Source: Saccharum officinarum
Taxonomy: Eukaryota > Streptophyta > Magnoliopsida > Poales > Poaceae
Assembly (NCBI GenBank): GCA_020631735.1
Contig: CM036188.1
Coordinates: 10,210,214-10,274,213 of the forward strand
Direction: 5' to 3'
Length of the DNA: 64,000 bases
Positions within the stretch are counted from its first letter, which is position 1. Each line of letters opens with the position of its first letter. The position numbers were made by a program, and so were the translations under genes. The notes beneath the pieces were generated by a model. The model was not told the DNA's origin, did no database searches, and saw only the letters and a program-made list of their open reading frames with translations. Below are positions 25,602 through 36,628 of this stretch, piece after piece.

Positions 25602-28600
25602 TGTAACACCCTAAAATTTGCTCCTTTCAAAATAGGTATAAAATGATTTAAATTTGTATTTTTGTGCTCATAAGAATATAGGAAAATAAAAAATTTCATT
25701 AAATTAAAAATTTATCATAGGATTTAGAAACATGGTTGTGTATACATGCTGATGCATTTGTATTTTTGTGTTGAGTGGTTTTGACCAAAACTCTAAATAA
25801 TTTACAATCTATTTGAAAATAGTTTTGAAAGCTCTAAAATAATAATAATAAAAAAATAATAAAAATAAAATAAATAAATAAAATAAAATGGAAAGCTCCT
25901 CTCTCCCTCTCTCTTGTCGGTTGGCCTGAGCAGCCTAGTTCCCTCTCTCTTCTTAGCATGGCCGAAGTGGCCCAGGCTGGCCCATTCTCTTCCGTGTCCC
26001 GGAGACAGCAGCAGCAAGAGCCCGACCCCGTGCAACGCTCGCCATCCCTTGCTCTCTATCTGACCGAGCGGTCCCACCTCCTCTGTATCTGACCGATGGA
26101 GCCCACATGCTAGCGTCATCTTCCATCTCCGTCGTGGCCGAGCCGGACTTCCTCCCACCCGGGATGGAAATCGCTGCCGCCTCCAAATCTTTGAGATTTG
26201 GCGTGGCCACCACGTCTTGCGCCCCTATAAAACGGAGCTCCAGGTGCCACCGCACCGTCCGAAAACCCTCGCGACGCCCGACCCGAACCCTAGCTCTCAG
26301 CCGCCACCTCTGCAGAGCGCCACACCTGAGCTCGCGAAACCCCCTTACGCGCCGACCGCCCAAGCCCTAGCCTGCGCTGCTGCCCGGTTGAGTCTCGCCG
26401 AGGAGCCGAGCCGTCCGCTGCTAGCCCTAGTTTTGCCTCGCGCGGCCGCGTTTGGTTGGCAAAGCGCATCCGTTCGCCGCTGCTGTTGACGTCGTCCTCC
26501 GCTCCACCGCCGTTCGTAGCCAGTTGCCAAGCCCCGCACCAGGTGAAGAAGTTGTGGCAACCGTTTTCTCGTTATCTCACGCTCTCTGTTTTTCTCACGT
26601 CATCGTCGATCTTCGCATGCAGGGAGCCACTGTCCGCCCTAACGAGCAGCACTCCCTAGCTGTCCCTTCACCGCCGACGAGGACCCTCTAGGTGAGTTCG
26701 TCGAGAGTTAATCTCGTTCCCATGCACTTCCCGTCCAAACCCGAGTCGCATACGCCGTTCTCTTTGAACGCTGACGAGCTCTTCATCGCCGGCAATGGCT
26801 ATCTTCACCGGCGCTACTGTTTCTGGCTAACCCCACATCATCACGTGCCCCGTCGACTTGGTCAGTCGGTAGTTGAGCCCCTTTTATGAAGAGCCCCTGC
26901 CTCCGCCCCCTGGCGCGCGCATGCACACGCGCGAGCAAGCAGCTGGCCATGCGTGCCAATTGCTAGCTTGATGACATCACAATGATGTCATGATCATGTC
27001 ATACGCACATTATTGCCGTTTTCTTTCAGAAAAACAAATCTAGAAATACTATGAAAATACACATGCTAGCAGTCATATTTAATTTATATCATGATATGTG
27101 TCTATAATTAAAATGTTAATATTAACTTGGTTAATTTGCATGACACTAGTTTTGTAATATAAAAGCAATAATGTATATTTATACTTTGGTGCTAAATACA
27201 TAAATATTAATGTGATTAATTACTAATGAACATAAATGTATTTCTAAATTATAATTTGCTTACGTCATATACAATTAGGTTAAATGCGTTTACATGTTTA
27301 TATCTTTTGCAATGATAAAGTTTAATTTGATTAGATTATATGATATTGTTTACAAACTAAACCTGAGTAGTTTCAACATGGCTTTTGAATTAAATTATCT
27401 GTTGACTAATCTGGCCTTAATAACTCTTTAGATTGTTTTGCTCAATTAAAATAAATCAAAGTATATTGGCTTTTTCTTAAATATAATATATAAAATTCTC
27501 GGTAGCTAGTCGCTTCTTTTTAACCGTAGCTTCGATTAGCGTGCTTTTTCGCGACTTTGTGTTTGTAGCGATGCGTAGAATCGTGTTTCAAACTCTTTTA
27601 TTTATTTTTGTATGATTGGTGTACTGTTCTAATATAGATCTATTGTTTGCTTCGTATATGATTGTATGGATGCTTGTGTGGTGCTTTACAATCATGTCCA
27701 GTCGGTGAGATTTACGTGGTAATCAAGAAGCAGTTCTTTGGAGGTGATAAATCTACAGAAAGAAGGATATCAATTTAAGGCAAGTATAACATGGGATTAT
27801 CCTTGTTTCCTATTCACCTTTAATATACTTAATTCATGTGCATGTGTCTACCTTGTTACCACTAAGGATATCCTAGTTTTTGTATCTTGTACCTTGACAC
27901 CCATGGGACATTGCATTGGGTAGTATTATGCTAGCGCTCAAGATAAATAACCATGATCTGTAACTTGACTAATGGTATATGCAATAAATGTTTAAAAGAT
28001 GATTTATAGAAACATGGCTCAAGAGGGCTAGAGCATATTTGGTTGTTTTTATGGTGCTCTAGTTTCTCTCCATAAGGACTTATCTGTAAGCGAAAATCCG
28101 GGACTTACAGTACAACTGTGAGGGCTAAAATGACTCTGGCTTTAGCTCAGTATGAGGACCTTTTCTAGCTTCTTAGAGGTTACCCTTGTGGCGCAAATGG
28201 GGTAAAGCAGACTGTGGATCCCTGCGTGGTGTATCACACGGACTAACTTCTGAAACCTAGCGGCCCTAACTTGTTAGACGAACCTTTGAAAGACTTCATA
28301 GTGTTTCCCTGCCTGCTCACCTTGGAAGTGTTTTGGGAGTCGCGATCCCGGGCATATGGGTAAACATGACTCGCAGTGAAAGTGTACAACCTCTGCAGAG
28401 GGTAAAACTGTTATAACAGCCGTGCTCACGGTCACGAGTGGCCTTGGACCCTTACAGAATAAATGATGAACACTGATGATAATGATAACACTGATGATAT
28501 TAATGCTCATTAATGATTATTGTTTCTTGCTATACATTATTCTCGTATACATGATCATGAGGTTATTTGGGCTTATGGTAAACTTGTTGCTACTCAAATG

Positions 28601-28986
28601 CTAAAGGTTGACTCACTAAAAGCTATTGCAGTAAACCCGTGTCAAACCTTTTGAGCCTCATGAACCCCATGTTATAGTTGTTGAGTTCGACATGGACTCA
28701 CTCTTGCTATTTCCCACATCTCAGGAAGGGTACCAGATTTCTAGATTTTGGAATTGTTAGGCTTGTGATCAACCAGTTAGTTTGATCCTGGAGTGAAGGT
28801 TACACCCGGTGTTAGGAGTTGTCTTTCCGCTGTGTTATTCTCTAAGGTATATTTTATACTATTGAGTTATGTTTATTAAGCATTTGTCTCTTGGTATTAC
28901 ATTTATCTGTGGCTATATGTGAGATTTGACTCCTTTATTTCACATATAGTGTATATTTGGTTTTGTCCTTAAAACCGGGTGTGACA
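25602..28986 (+). mobile_element. Solo LTR, 3,385 bp, inside TNP2 intron
   Basis: It starts TGTAACACCCTAAAATTTG and ends GGGTGTGACA. Perfect 5-bp target duplication CTTAC at 25597-25601 and 28987-28991. No PBS or internal domain, so it is a solo LTR. It holds a core promoter (CCCCTATAAAACGG, TATA at 26226-26232) followed by GC-rich leader-like sequence to about 26690, then AT-rich sequence. Without it the host intron would be about 91 bp. Same orientation as the transposase gene. Confidence 0.92.
26226..26232 (+). promoter_or_regulatory. TATA box of the solo LTR
   Basis: TATAAAA in a GC-rich setting, about 620 bp into the LTR, followed by C/T-rich sequence suitable for a start site about 30 bp further. 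This is the likely U3/R boundary and could drive read-out transcription into the 3' TNP2 exon. Confidence 0.5.
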
Positions 28987-30076
28987 CTTACCTCGTTCCA
29001 ACTTTGAGATTCCAATTTGCACCTAGGAGCGAGTAATGTAACACTCTACCTAGCCTCACCTTGCAGGCACGCACAGATAGGGAAATGAGTCCTGAATTGA
29101 AACAGGTTGCATGCGGCTGCAGTAGTAGGGTGAATGCATTCACCGTTTATGATGTCAATGGCTATCGCTTTCGCACGAGAAGCCAGGAGGAGAGTCGGCC
29201 TGGTCGAAAGACCACGTGCACAGGAGTTTGTACGCCCGACAATGATGGTGTCAACTATTATGGCATAGTGGAAGAAATATACGAGCTCGAGTTCCCAGGC
29301 CCCAAAGCTCTAAAACCAGTCGTCTTCAAATGTCATTGGTTCGATCCTAATGTCACGAGAAGAGCCGAAGACATTGGACAAATCGAAATTCGACAAGATT
29401 CTATCTATAGTGGAGATGATGTCTATATTGTGGCTCAACAGGCCACACAAGTTTATTATCTTCCATGGGCGTGCCAAAAAGACGAGAGGCTTAAGGGATG
29501 GTACCTTGTGCAATTGGTATCGCCGCGTGGTAAAGCGTCTGTCCCAAACGATGATGATTACAACTTCGACCCGAAGGCAGATAGTGGAGAGTTCTATCAA
29601 CCTGAGGGGCTAGAAGGGCATTTGGAGATAGACATTCTTTCACTGATGGGCATGGAAGTAGACAACGACATCGATGAGGACGAGGGTGAAGTGGTGCAAG
29701 ATGGTAAGGACCTAATGATGCTTGAGCGATGGAGGGCTCGGCGCGAACTAGGTGTTGAGGACGATGGAGGTGGTGAGGAGAATGAAAATGATGAGGACTT
29801 AGGTTTCGACAATATTGATAGTGATGATGACAGCAGTGATTGTGATGACGGTGGAGGTGATGATGACAATGGTGATAGTGATGATGAGGACTTTGGTTTC
29901 TAATTCATGTAATACTATATTGTTCTTATTATTACTTTGCAATTATGTTTCATTCATTTTGCATCTCTTTAAAAGTATTTTCGATTATTTGTGCTTCATT
30001 TTACATCTCTTTAAAAGTACTTATCGATTATTTGTGCTAATTGGTTTAATCTTTGTCATTTCATGTATAGGACAAA

Positions 30077-32475
30077 ATGTCGGGCGGAGGTAGACGCCGA
30101 CGACCGCTATGAAAGGTCACCTCGATCTACATGTCGACCGGCGTCGACGACGACACAGAGGAGGAGATGCCATTGGTGGACTCATCGGTGAGGTCCCACA
30201 CACGTCGCTCGTCGACGAGGGAGCTCTTTCCCCCAGACGACCACCAGGACGGGGGCGATGAGGACGGGGGCGGCGAAGGCAGGGGGCACGAGGGCAGGGG
30301 CGGCCAGGATGAGGGTAGCCAGGGCGGGAGCGGGGCGACACCAGGGGAGACTTCTTCGTCAGGTTCGAGGAAGCCCTACCAGCGCGGGATCACGCACCTC
30401 CCTTCCGCCCCGCTCGCGGTAGCCCACCGTCCGGTGATTCGACTCGAGGGTCCAAAGTAAGTAACCATTCATGTTTTCACAACTTATTCATATGACATGT
30501 TGAAAATTGAACTTTGGACTAACAGTTGTTCTTAATGACTCATGCAGCAACTGGAAGCTTGTGAACGGGGGCAGTTCACGCCATATTAATGGCATGCTGG
30601 GCCTCCTAGTTAAGAAGCACTACCCTGACCTTGTCATCATAGATGGGATCCAAAAGCCACCCAATAAGTGGCCAGAGTTCTACAAGGTCAAGGACGCAGA
30701 CGAGGTCCCCCTTGCTGACGTGATCAAGAGGGAGTTCTGGGTGAGTCTTCATCGTACCGCATTGTTAATGTCAATGCATTTGTTGGATGTTGTTGAAATA
30801 ATGAAATGATACATGATATCTGTATGCAGGAGTGGTACACGTGCGAGTCGGGGCACGAGATCGAGGCATCGCGAGTGCCGGACAAGGTCTGCATGGAGAG
30901 ACTGAAGGACATGTACTACAAGGCGCATCTCTAGGTCCTCATCAACTACCACACCGAGGTGCTTGGCCAGTCGCTGCCGAAGTCGCAAGCCAGGGCGATG
31001 ATCCTCTCACCCGAAACTGACCTCCCCAGGGAGATCTACCTCTGGGTAAGTAGGAAACATTAATTTTGATTCCATTCTAATTCAGGAGTAATCACTCAAA
31101 TGCATGTTTTTCGGTAGTATCCTGCTGATTGGTGCAAAATGCACATGGACTGCTAGGAGGCGATTGTGGACTCATGGACAACGCCAGAGGCGTACGCGAG
31201 GCGCAGGGAGAAGTCCGGACATGCCAAGGGGAGGACATGGCTAGCACACCACCAAGGGAGCCGCCCCCTCGGAGCGTACATGGACACATGGGTACCCTTC
31301 ACACCGATCTATTTATTCATTCATTCATTCATTTATTCATTCTCATTACATGTAATCGTTCTTGTGTTTTCCTCGTAGACCCAGTAGCATGGTGACCAGA
31401 TGATCAACGAGTTCACGGGCTACGTCCTGTCTCACCAGGGCAAAGCGACAAATCCGGACAACGTCTACGACCCGACGAAAGGGGCTGATGCGTTCACCAA
31501 CCCGAACGCCTATGAGAAGGTGGTCCAGTACACCGAGGCAGTTCACAAGCGCCATGGTGAGGCCTACGATCCAGCCACTGAGCCCCTTGACACGGACGTC
31601 CTGATGAGGACGGGAGGAGGGAAGCAGCATGGCCGGTACTTTCTTGCCCACAGCGTAATCGACCCGACCACTGTTCCCACCCTTCGTGAGGTTCGTCGAT
31701 CGGACAGCACGACCTCCTTGGATGTCCCCATACAACCTTGGCGGCCAAGCTCTACGCAGATGATGGCGGCGGTTCAGGTAACTATTTGTCGTTCATTGGT
31801 TTTACATATGTAGCTTTCCTTATGCATTGTTTCAACATCGCGGGTGTAATATTGTAGTCCCAGCTGGCCTAGTTGCGGGCCCAACAGGTGGCCCAAGAGG
31901 AGGCCCATCGGCAGCAGCTGGCAGCCCAACAGGAGGCCCATCGCCGACAGTTGGAGGCTATCTAGGAGCACTCGGCGCGTCAGATGAAGGAGTTTGCTAG
32001 CTTCTTTCAGGGCCTGGAGATCCCTGGTTTCAGATGTCCTCCGTTTCCTTCTGTGATCTTCGCTCCACCACCTGTTCTCAGTCCACCCCCTGTTCCTAGC
32101 CCTTTAGGGACTCCAGTGAGTTTCTAGCAGTCTTTGTATTGTTTTTCTCTTGTACGGCCATCCCACAGGTACTAATGAGATCGCTTCTCCTCTGTGCAGC
32201 CACTGTCGGCGGGTTCGAACCTAACTCCACATGGCCTTTCTCCAGGCCATGTGGGGCCGGTTGCCCCTCAGCCACAGCTCTCATGGCCAGGTGGCGTTCC
32301 TCCTAGGCCTACGCAGGAGGGGGGCTCCGGGTGGGCTAACGAATCTTCGCCTACCCACCAGATCAGATCCGGGTGGGTGTACAACAGCGCGCCGCAGGTT
32401 GGACCGTCTGCGTGGCCTTCGTGGCCAGCTGGGAGCTCTTCACACTATGGTGGCGACGGGTCGCAGGACGCGTGA
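30077..32475 (+). pseudogene. CACTA-2 second gene (TNPA-like / Ptta-En-Spm type), seven exons, several stops
   Basis: DNA-binding accessory protein of CACTA elements by position and sequence. Exons inferred from GT/AG sites and frame: 30077-30456, 30548-30740, 30830-31045, 31118-31291, 31379-31777, 31858-32115, 32200-32475. The protein has an acidic, Gly-rich N-terminus and the conserved block NWKLVNGGSSRHINGMLG. A GREFW-like region (VIKREFWEWYTCES) follows, then ATNPDNVYDPTKGADAFTNP, a Gln/Ala coiled-coil-like stretch in exon 6, and a Pro-rich tail. In-frame stops are TGA near 30110 and TAG near 30933, 31154, 31385, 31870 and 31963. Splice sites look intact while the frame is closed six times, so the gene is dead by point mutation rather than rearrangement. 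Confidence 0.85.
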
Positions 32476-32719
32476 CTGCCTATGTGGTTCTTCTACTTTG
32501 CAGGATGTTTGATGTTGGTTTTGCACACCATGTTGGATGTTTGATGTTGGATGCTCGATTAGTATGATTTGTTGGATTATGGACTTGTTGGACCCCTTTG
32601 TTATGAATTATATATGCTATATATGTGGATTTGTGTGATATATATGTGGATCTGTGTGATATATTTGAATTTGTTGCTGTGATGCAAAACAGAAAAAAAC
32701 AGATCAAAAATTTACTTAT
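32476..32719. other. CACTA-2 3' flank of TNPA-like gene
   Basis: AT-rich, with short repeats of the TATATGTGGATYTGTGTGAT kind at 32615-32660. Probably the 3' UTR. No gene is seen. Confidence 0.5.
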
Positions 32720-33291
32720 TCCAGCTTTTCCACCTGCCACGTGGAAAGCAGGTGGCAAAGATAGAATCTCAGAAACCATGGCAGCTTTGCCACCAACCAA
32801 TAAAGGCAGTCGGCAAAGAATGCTTTGCCACCAGCCAATAAAGGCAGTCGGCAAAGAATTTCTGTTCTGAAAAAAATTAAAAAATCATTTGCCACCTGCC
32901 AATCAAGACAGTCGACAAAGAATTTCTATCCTAAAAAAATAAAAAAAACCTTTGCCACCTACCAATAAAGACAGTCGGCAAAGTAATTCTGTTCTAAAAA
33001 AATTAAAAAAGCCTTTGCCGACTGCCACGTGGCAGTCGGCAAATAAAACGCGCACCGTCATCTCACGACGGCGTACGTCTCCTTTGCCCACTGCCGTGTT
33101 GACAGGTGGCAAAGCCTTTGCCGACTGCATTCCACATGGCGGGCGGCAAAATTTTCTTTGCCGACGAATTCTTTGCGACCTCTTCTTTGCCGACTGCCAC
33201 GTGTAATGCAGTCGGCAAAGCCTTTGCCACCTATTTTAGTGCCTTTGCCGACTGCTTCTGGCAGTCAGCAAAGGGGGGCATTCCTGTAGTG
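32720..33291. repeat. CACTA-2 right subterminal repeats and terminal TAGTG
   Basis: At least ten copies of TTTGCCGACTGCC / GGCAGTCGGCAAAG or the variant TTTGCCACC, in both orientations, forming nested hairpins. The terminus TAGTG is at 33287-33291. The following GAT would be the 3-bp target duplication, but its left partner is not found. Confidence 0.85.
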
Positions 33292-33659
33292 GATGCGGTG
33301 GCTAATATAACTAAGCAGAGAAGGTAACTAAATATTGTTTATACTTATGATGCATTATCTATTTAAATAATTGAGAATTTAAGGGAGTTATTTTGGTGCC
33401 GCAGATAAATTCCAGAAGGCAAACATACACACAATCCATCAAGCATTTCAAGCAATCAAACATTCAAGCAATCTCATCTATCTTTCCTAAATGCATATGG
33501 TGAGTTTTGATGCAAGGGTTTTGGAAGACATTTTATTTAAAGTGGTTTTGCGGAAGATAAACTAATCAAGTTTTAATTTGTTGGAAAGTTTTTTTTAAAA
33601 AAAAGTTCAAATTTTTAGTGAATTTTATAATGATGCAAAACACAGGGTGTTACACACCA

Positions 33660-33957
33660 ACCGGGACTAAACCCAATCCTATAGTCCCGGTCGGTGCCAC
33701 GGACCGGGACAAAAGCTGTAGTCCCGGTCTGTGGCACCGATCGGGACTAAAGGCAGGGCTTTAGTCCGGGTTGGTGTTACCAACCGGGACTAAAGGTCCC
33801 TCCCGACAGCACCTGTCAACAGAGCCGTTGGCGAGGGACCTTTAGTCCTGGTTGGTAACATCAACTGGAACTAAAGGTCTATTTAGTCCCGGTCGCCGAA
33901 ATCGCCGAGACTAAAGGCATTTTGGGCGATCGACGAAAGGTCAGTTGTGTAGTAGTG
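33660..33957. repeat. CACTA-1 5' subterminal hairpins and terminus
   Basis: Repeated CCGGGACTAAA and TTTAGTCCCGG units facing one another, ending in GTAGTAGTG. This is a distinct subfamily from CACTA-2. Confidence 0.88.
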
Positions 33958-33961
33958 ACCA

Positions 33962-34617
33962 TGGTTCTAGGATTCGGGCCGAATGGGCCGAATTTCACCG
34001 AAATTCACCCATTTCGGTAGGGCCCGAGATAATACTGAACCGACCAAAAAAATTCGGCCCATTTTGAATTTGTAGCCCATCTAAAGGTCTAATATAGCCC
34101 ACATATACTCCTCTGTGTATATAAACGCGGACCTCAACTTAGAAACCCTAGTTATTTCATTTCTTTCTCCATTCACCTGGTGGCCGGCGGCTAGCAGTTG
34201 ACTCTGAAGTGGAGCACTCGGAGCAACACTTGGATCTCTACGTCAGCTGTCTCTTGTTCCCGTCATTTCTCCTCTGGTTCTAGCACCTAAATCTCTGCCC
34301 ATTCTTGTCCACGTTCTTCTCCTTGAGGGACATGTTCATGGAGGTCGTACACACAGATGCACTCAGATGGACCCCCACCATGGGGATGGGCAGCAGCGCA
34401 CACACAGCAGATGCACGGGTTGGTGTTGATGATGCTACGCTTCCACAGGCAAGAGTTGCAGGGCTGGCTTTCAAATTTAGTCAAATTTTGGCCAAATTTT
34501 ATCAAATTATGAAATTTTGACCAGTCAAAATAAGTGAATCCCGGGCCAAATTTTCCGAAATTCGCCCAATTCGGTGGGCACCGAAATTTTTCAGCTTTTG
34601 AATCCCAGAACCTTGGT
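33962..34617 (+). mobile_element. Short non-autonomous hAT-like element
   Basis: Terminal inverted repeats ACCATGGTTCTAGGATTC (left) and, on minus from the right end, ACCAAGGTTCTGGGATTC. AGTGACCA flanks both sides (33954-33961 and 34618-34625), an 8-bp direct repeat as hAT transposases make. Because the TIR itself begins ACCA, the border could be 33958 with a shorter duplication. CCGAATTTCACCGAAATT-like subterminal repeats lie at both ends. TATATAAA at 34118-34125 followed by pyrimidine-rich sequence looks like a promoter kept from a parent transposase gene. No transposase frame. Confidence 0.65.
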
Positions 34618-34625
34618 AGTGACCA

Positions 34626-34880
34626 CGCTGGCCAAGCATCCGCCGGAACCATGGCGGCAAAGCATCCGCCAGAACTACAGTCATCGATGCGGCAAAGCAT
34701 CCGCGGATGGGGCCGTCACGCTCACCGCAGCAAAGCATCTGCATGGGAGGGGGCCTTGGAGACTGCATGGCGGCGAAGCATCCACCAGAAACAGCTACCA
34801 TCGACGCAGCAAAGCATCCGCAGACGAGGCCAACACGCTCTCCGCAGCGAAGCATCTGCAAGAGAGGGGGCCTGAGCAAC
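34626..34880 (+). repeat. Degenerate tandem repeat of about 125 bp
   Basis: Two imperfect copies (about 34640-34755 and 34765-34875), each with several AAAGCATCYGC motifs; at least seven such motifs occur in total. No recognisable protein. Confidence 0.65.
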
Positions 34881-36010
34881 AAGCAATGACTGCAGCTACA
34901 CCAAACACCAGCATGACGAGACAAAGTGAAGAGCAACATGAAGCACGATCAGGCACAGCACAACGATCCAGCGAGGACGAAAGGATGAGCTGAAGGGATT
35001 CTTCAACGACGCCTTCAGGAAGGGGGGGACAACCGAGGAAGCCGCCCTGGACACCATCGTCGCCAGCCTCAGAACAAGGCAGGGCTTTTGCCCAGAATCT
35101 AGCCGTGATGGCATAGGAGCATGAGGTTCGAAGAATGACGCCTTCAGGAAGGTAAGTGGCGGCAAGACGTCACCGTCGTTTGCCCGGGCACCGCCGGGCT
35201 GGGCTTTTGCCCGGAACTCCATGCATCTCAGACCATGCGCTGGGCAGAACCGATAGGAGGCCGACGGCACCCCGGCCCCAGTCCATCCCCCGCTGCTCTA
35301 GGCCACAGGAGCTGGTGGGGACGCTGCCACCGACCTAGCCACGCTGGCCAGAGCAACCGCGGCCCTCATGCGCGCGAGCCTGCCATGCCCGCCACCCATG
35401 TCGGCCCGGCCAGGGAGGCCGAGAGGATGGCCCTCGACGCGTCCCAGCAGGGGTGAGTACCCCTCTCGAAGCCACCCTACGACAACGACCGCCAGGAAGG
35501 CAGCCGCGTCGAGCATGGACCAAGGCCCCCGCCGCATCCCGCCACGACTGCCCGAACAGGACGCCGGGCGCCTGGGGGGAGGAGGGGGGTGGTTGGTCGT
35601 GCCGACGCCAGATCCGGGGCCCGAGGGCCCGGATCTGGCCAGCCGCCCAAGGCGGGCCGCCGGAGAGCTCCATGGGCGCCGGCCCGCCATGGTCGCCGCT
35701 CGACCGCTGCCTGGCCGCCGGACGAGGAGGGGCGAGGAACGGGAGGCCCGGTGGCAGATCCAGCCCGTAGGGGCCCGGATCCGGCCATCCGCCACCGCGG
35801 GCCGCCGGGAACGCCAGAGGAGAAGAGGTGAGGGGGTAGGAGGAGTGGGGGCGTGGAGGGAGGGGGAGGTGCGGCGGGGCTCCTTTTTGGGGGCCGCCGC
35901 CGCCACCACGGGCAAGGGTGGTGACGGCGGCCGGAGGGAGGCCGGGGAGGGGGGAGCTCGGCGGTGGCGCAGTCACCCCCCGAGTCGCCCGAGGGAGCGC
36001 TGGGGGGTTG
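34881..36010. other. GC-rich unassigned region
   Basis: 35150-36010 is very GC-rich with overlapping Pro/Arg/Gly/Ala-rich frames on both strands up to 245 codons. No domain, no repeated motif pattern and no codon consistency is visible. It may be part of an unrecognised transposon or a decayed first exon. I see no supportable gene. Confidence 0.4.
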
Positions 36011-36628
36011 AGCTAGTTGTAGTCCAAAAAGTGGTCATCCCCCATCTAACAATGATCAACATGTGTAGGAAGCATCCATCTGCAAGTCAGCAAGTGTCAT
36101 CTTGAATAAGATATGATAAACAAATCCTCCAAAAATAGCTCTTACATAAGATGAATTGTTAGATTTTGTGTTATTTGCGATAAACGGTCTATCCTTTGAA
36201 CTTTTGGGCATATAAACTGCATAATGTCTAAGATAATAATTTCAATAGTACGAAAACGTAAATAAAAATGCTTTGAGTTTGTGAAACGCAAGTCCTCGAG
36301 ATGTTTACTATAACAGTTGCAAGATGGAAGGTGTATTAGAAATTGACTGAACACGAAATGTAAGGAAAGTAAAAATAGAGGTGATGGCCAATACTTGTGC
36401 TTATATCCGAGCCGTCGGTTTTTCGGCTCGGCTTTGGTTTTTGAATTACAAGGATCAGTTTTTGGCTCGGTGGTCGGTTTTAACCTAAATCCAAACCGAG
36501 AACCATTCAAACCGACCTCCCCCAATCCCGACACACTCAGCAAAACCCACGACCGTGGCCCAATTTAGCACATAAACAGATCCTGACCCACCTGGCCACC
36601 TCAAACCCTCACCGCCGTAGCCTCTTGG
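36011..36628. other. Intergenic, no gene seen
   Basis: AT-rich, then at 36410-36510 an inverted cluster of CGGTTTTTCGGCTCGG-like words. This may be the end of a small DNA transposon; no partner end was identified. Confidence 0.4.

Larger units (their letters stand above)
22876..29903 (+). pseudogene. CACTA-2 TNP2-type transposase with DUF4216-like C-terminus, broken, solo LTR in intron
   Basis: N-terminal transposase-associated domain at 22876-23382 (MDDREWMYTGW; CPCKECKNQKRK). TNP2 core at 23573-24925 (ATDGFNPYGTHAAPYTCWP, PCPVCMES, HNIDVMHIEKNIAEAL, LMDIKQKSKDNVKARLD). The C-terminal DUF4216-like domain with a long acidic tail is the open frame at 29067-29903. Introns 25392-25476 and 25586-29066 have GT/AG ends and keep the frame (PYRKEFFKEYW; WFRTKARTDREM). 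Stops occur at about 23380, 24196, 24238, 24523 and 24925, and frameshifts at 23383-23572 and 24926-25150. The last intron contains a 3.4-kb solo LTR. The first 700 bp of protein and the C-terminal exon are well kept; the middle is decayed. Confidence 0.9.
20470..33291 (+). mobile_element. CACTA transposon 2
   Basis: The right end CCTGTAGTG finishes at 33291; on minus it reads CACTACAGGAATGCCCCCC. Subterminal hairpins of the form CTTTGCCGACTGCC...GGCAGTCGGCAAAG occur at 20937-21046 and densely at 32720-33280. It carries a TNP2 gene and a TNPA-like gene, both on +. The left CACTA terminus is not found; sequence from about 20470 looks like CACTA subterminal DNA, so the left end is probably deleted or mutated. 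The exact left junction with the LTR is uncertain by some tens of bases. Confidence 0.8.
20003..33654 (-). mobile_element. LTR (probable solo LTR) inserted in CACTA-1 subterminal hairpin, split by CACTA-2
   Basis: The borders are TGTCGGGCCC (20003) and GGGTGTTACA (33654), flanked by CACCA at 19998-20002 and 33655-33659, a perfect 5-bp target duplication. Removing 20003-33659 restores the hairpin GTTGGTAACACCAACCGGG. On minus it begins TGTAACACCCTGTGTTTTGC, the usual grass Gypsy LTR start. GAGTACATACGTACTCAGCA at about 20432 is a motif frequent in such LTRs. The LTR proper is 20003 to about 20470 plus 33292-33654; no PBS, purine tract or second LTR is seen. Confidence 0.8.
17932..33957 (-). 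mobile_element. CACTA transposon 1 (host of the nest), right part
   Basis: The right terminus at 33953-33957 is TAGTG; read on minus it begins CACTACTACACAACTG. Inside it, 33660-33957 carries several CCGGGACTAAA / TTTAGTCCCGG hairpins typical of CACTA subterminal regions. The TNP2 gene is on minus at 17932-19334. The element's other half lies left of the window, beyond the LARD insertion. An LTR element (20003-33654, itself containing CACTA-2) splits its 5' subterminal region. Confidence 0.85.

Noticed and set aside
29815..30093. Met/Val/Thr-rich frame overlapping the DUF4216-like exon end
   Set aside because: Out-of-frame reading of the Asp-rich GATGATGAT tail.
20937..33291. CRISPR-like short repeats (TTTGCCGACTGCC)
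   Set aside because: Inverted, irregularly spaced repeats at transposon ends in a plant genome; CACTA subterminal repeats.
35298..36105. Frames of 205-245 codons on both strands
   Set aside because: GC-driven openness on opposite strands; no motif, no start context, no splice structure.
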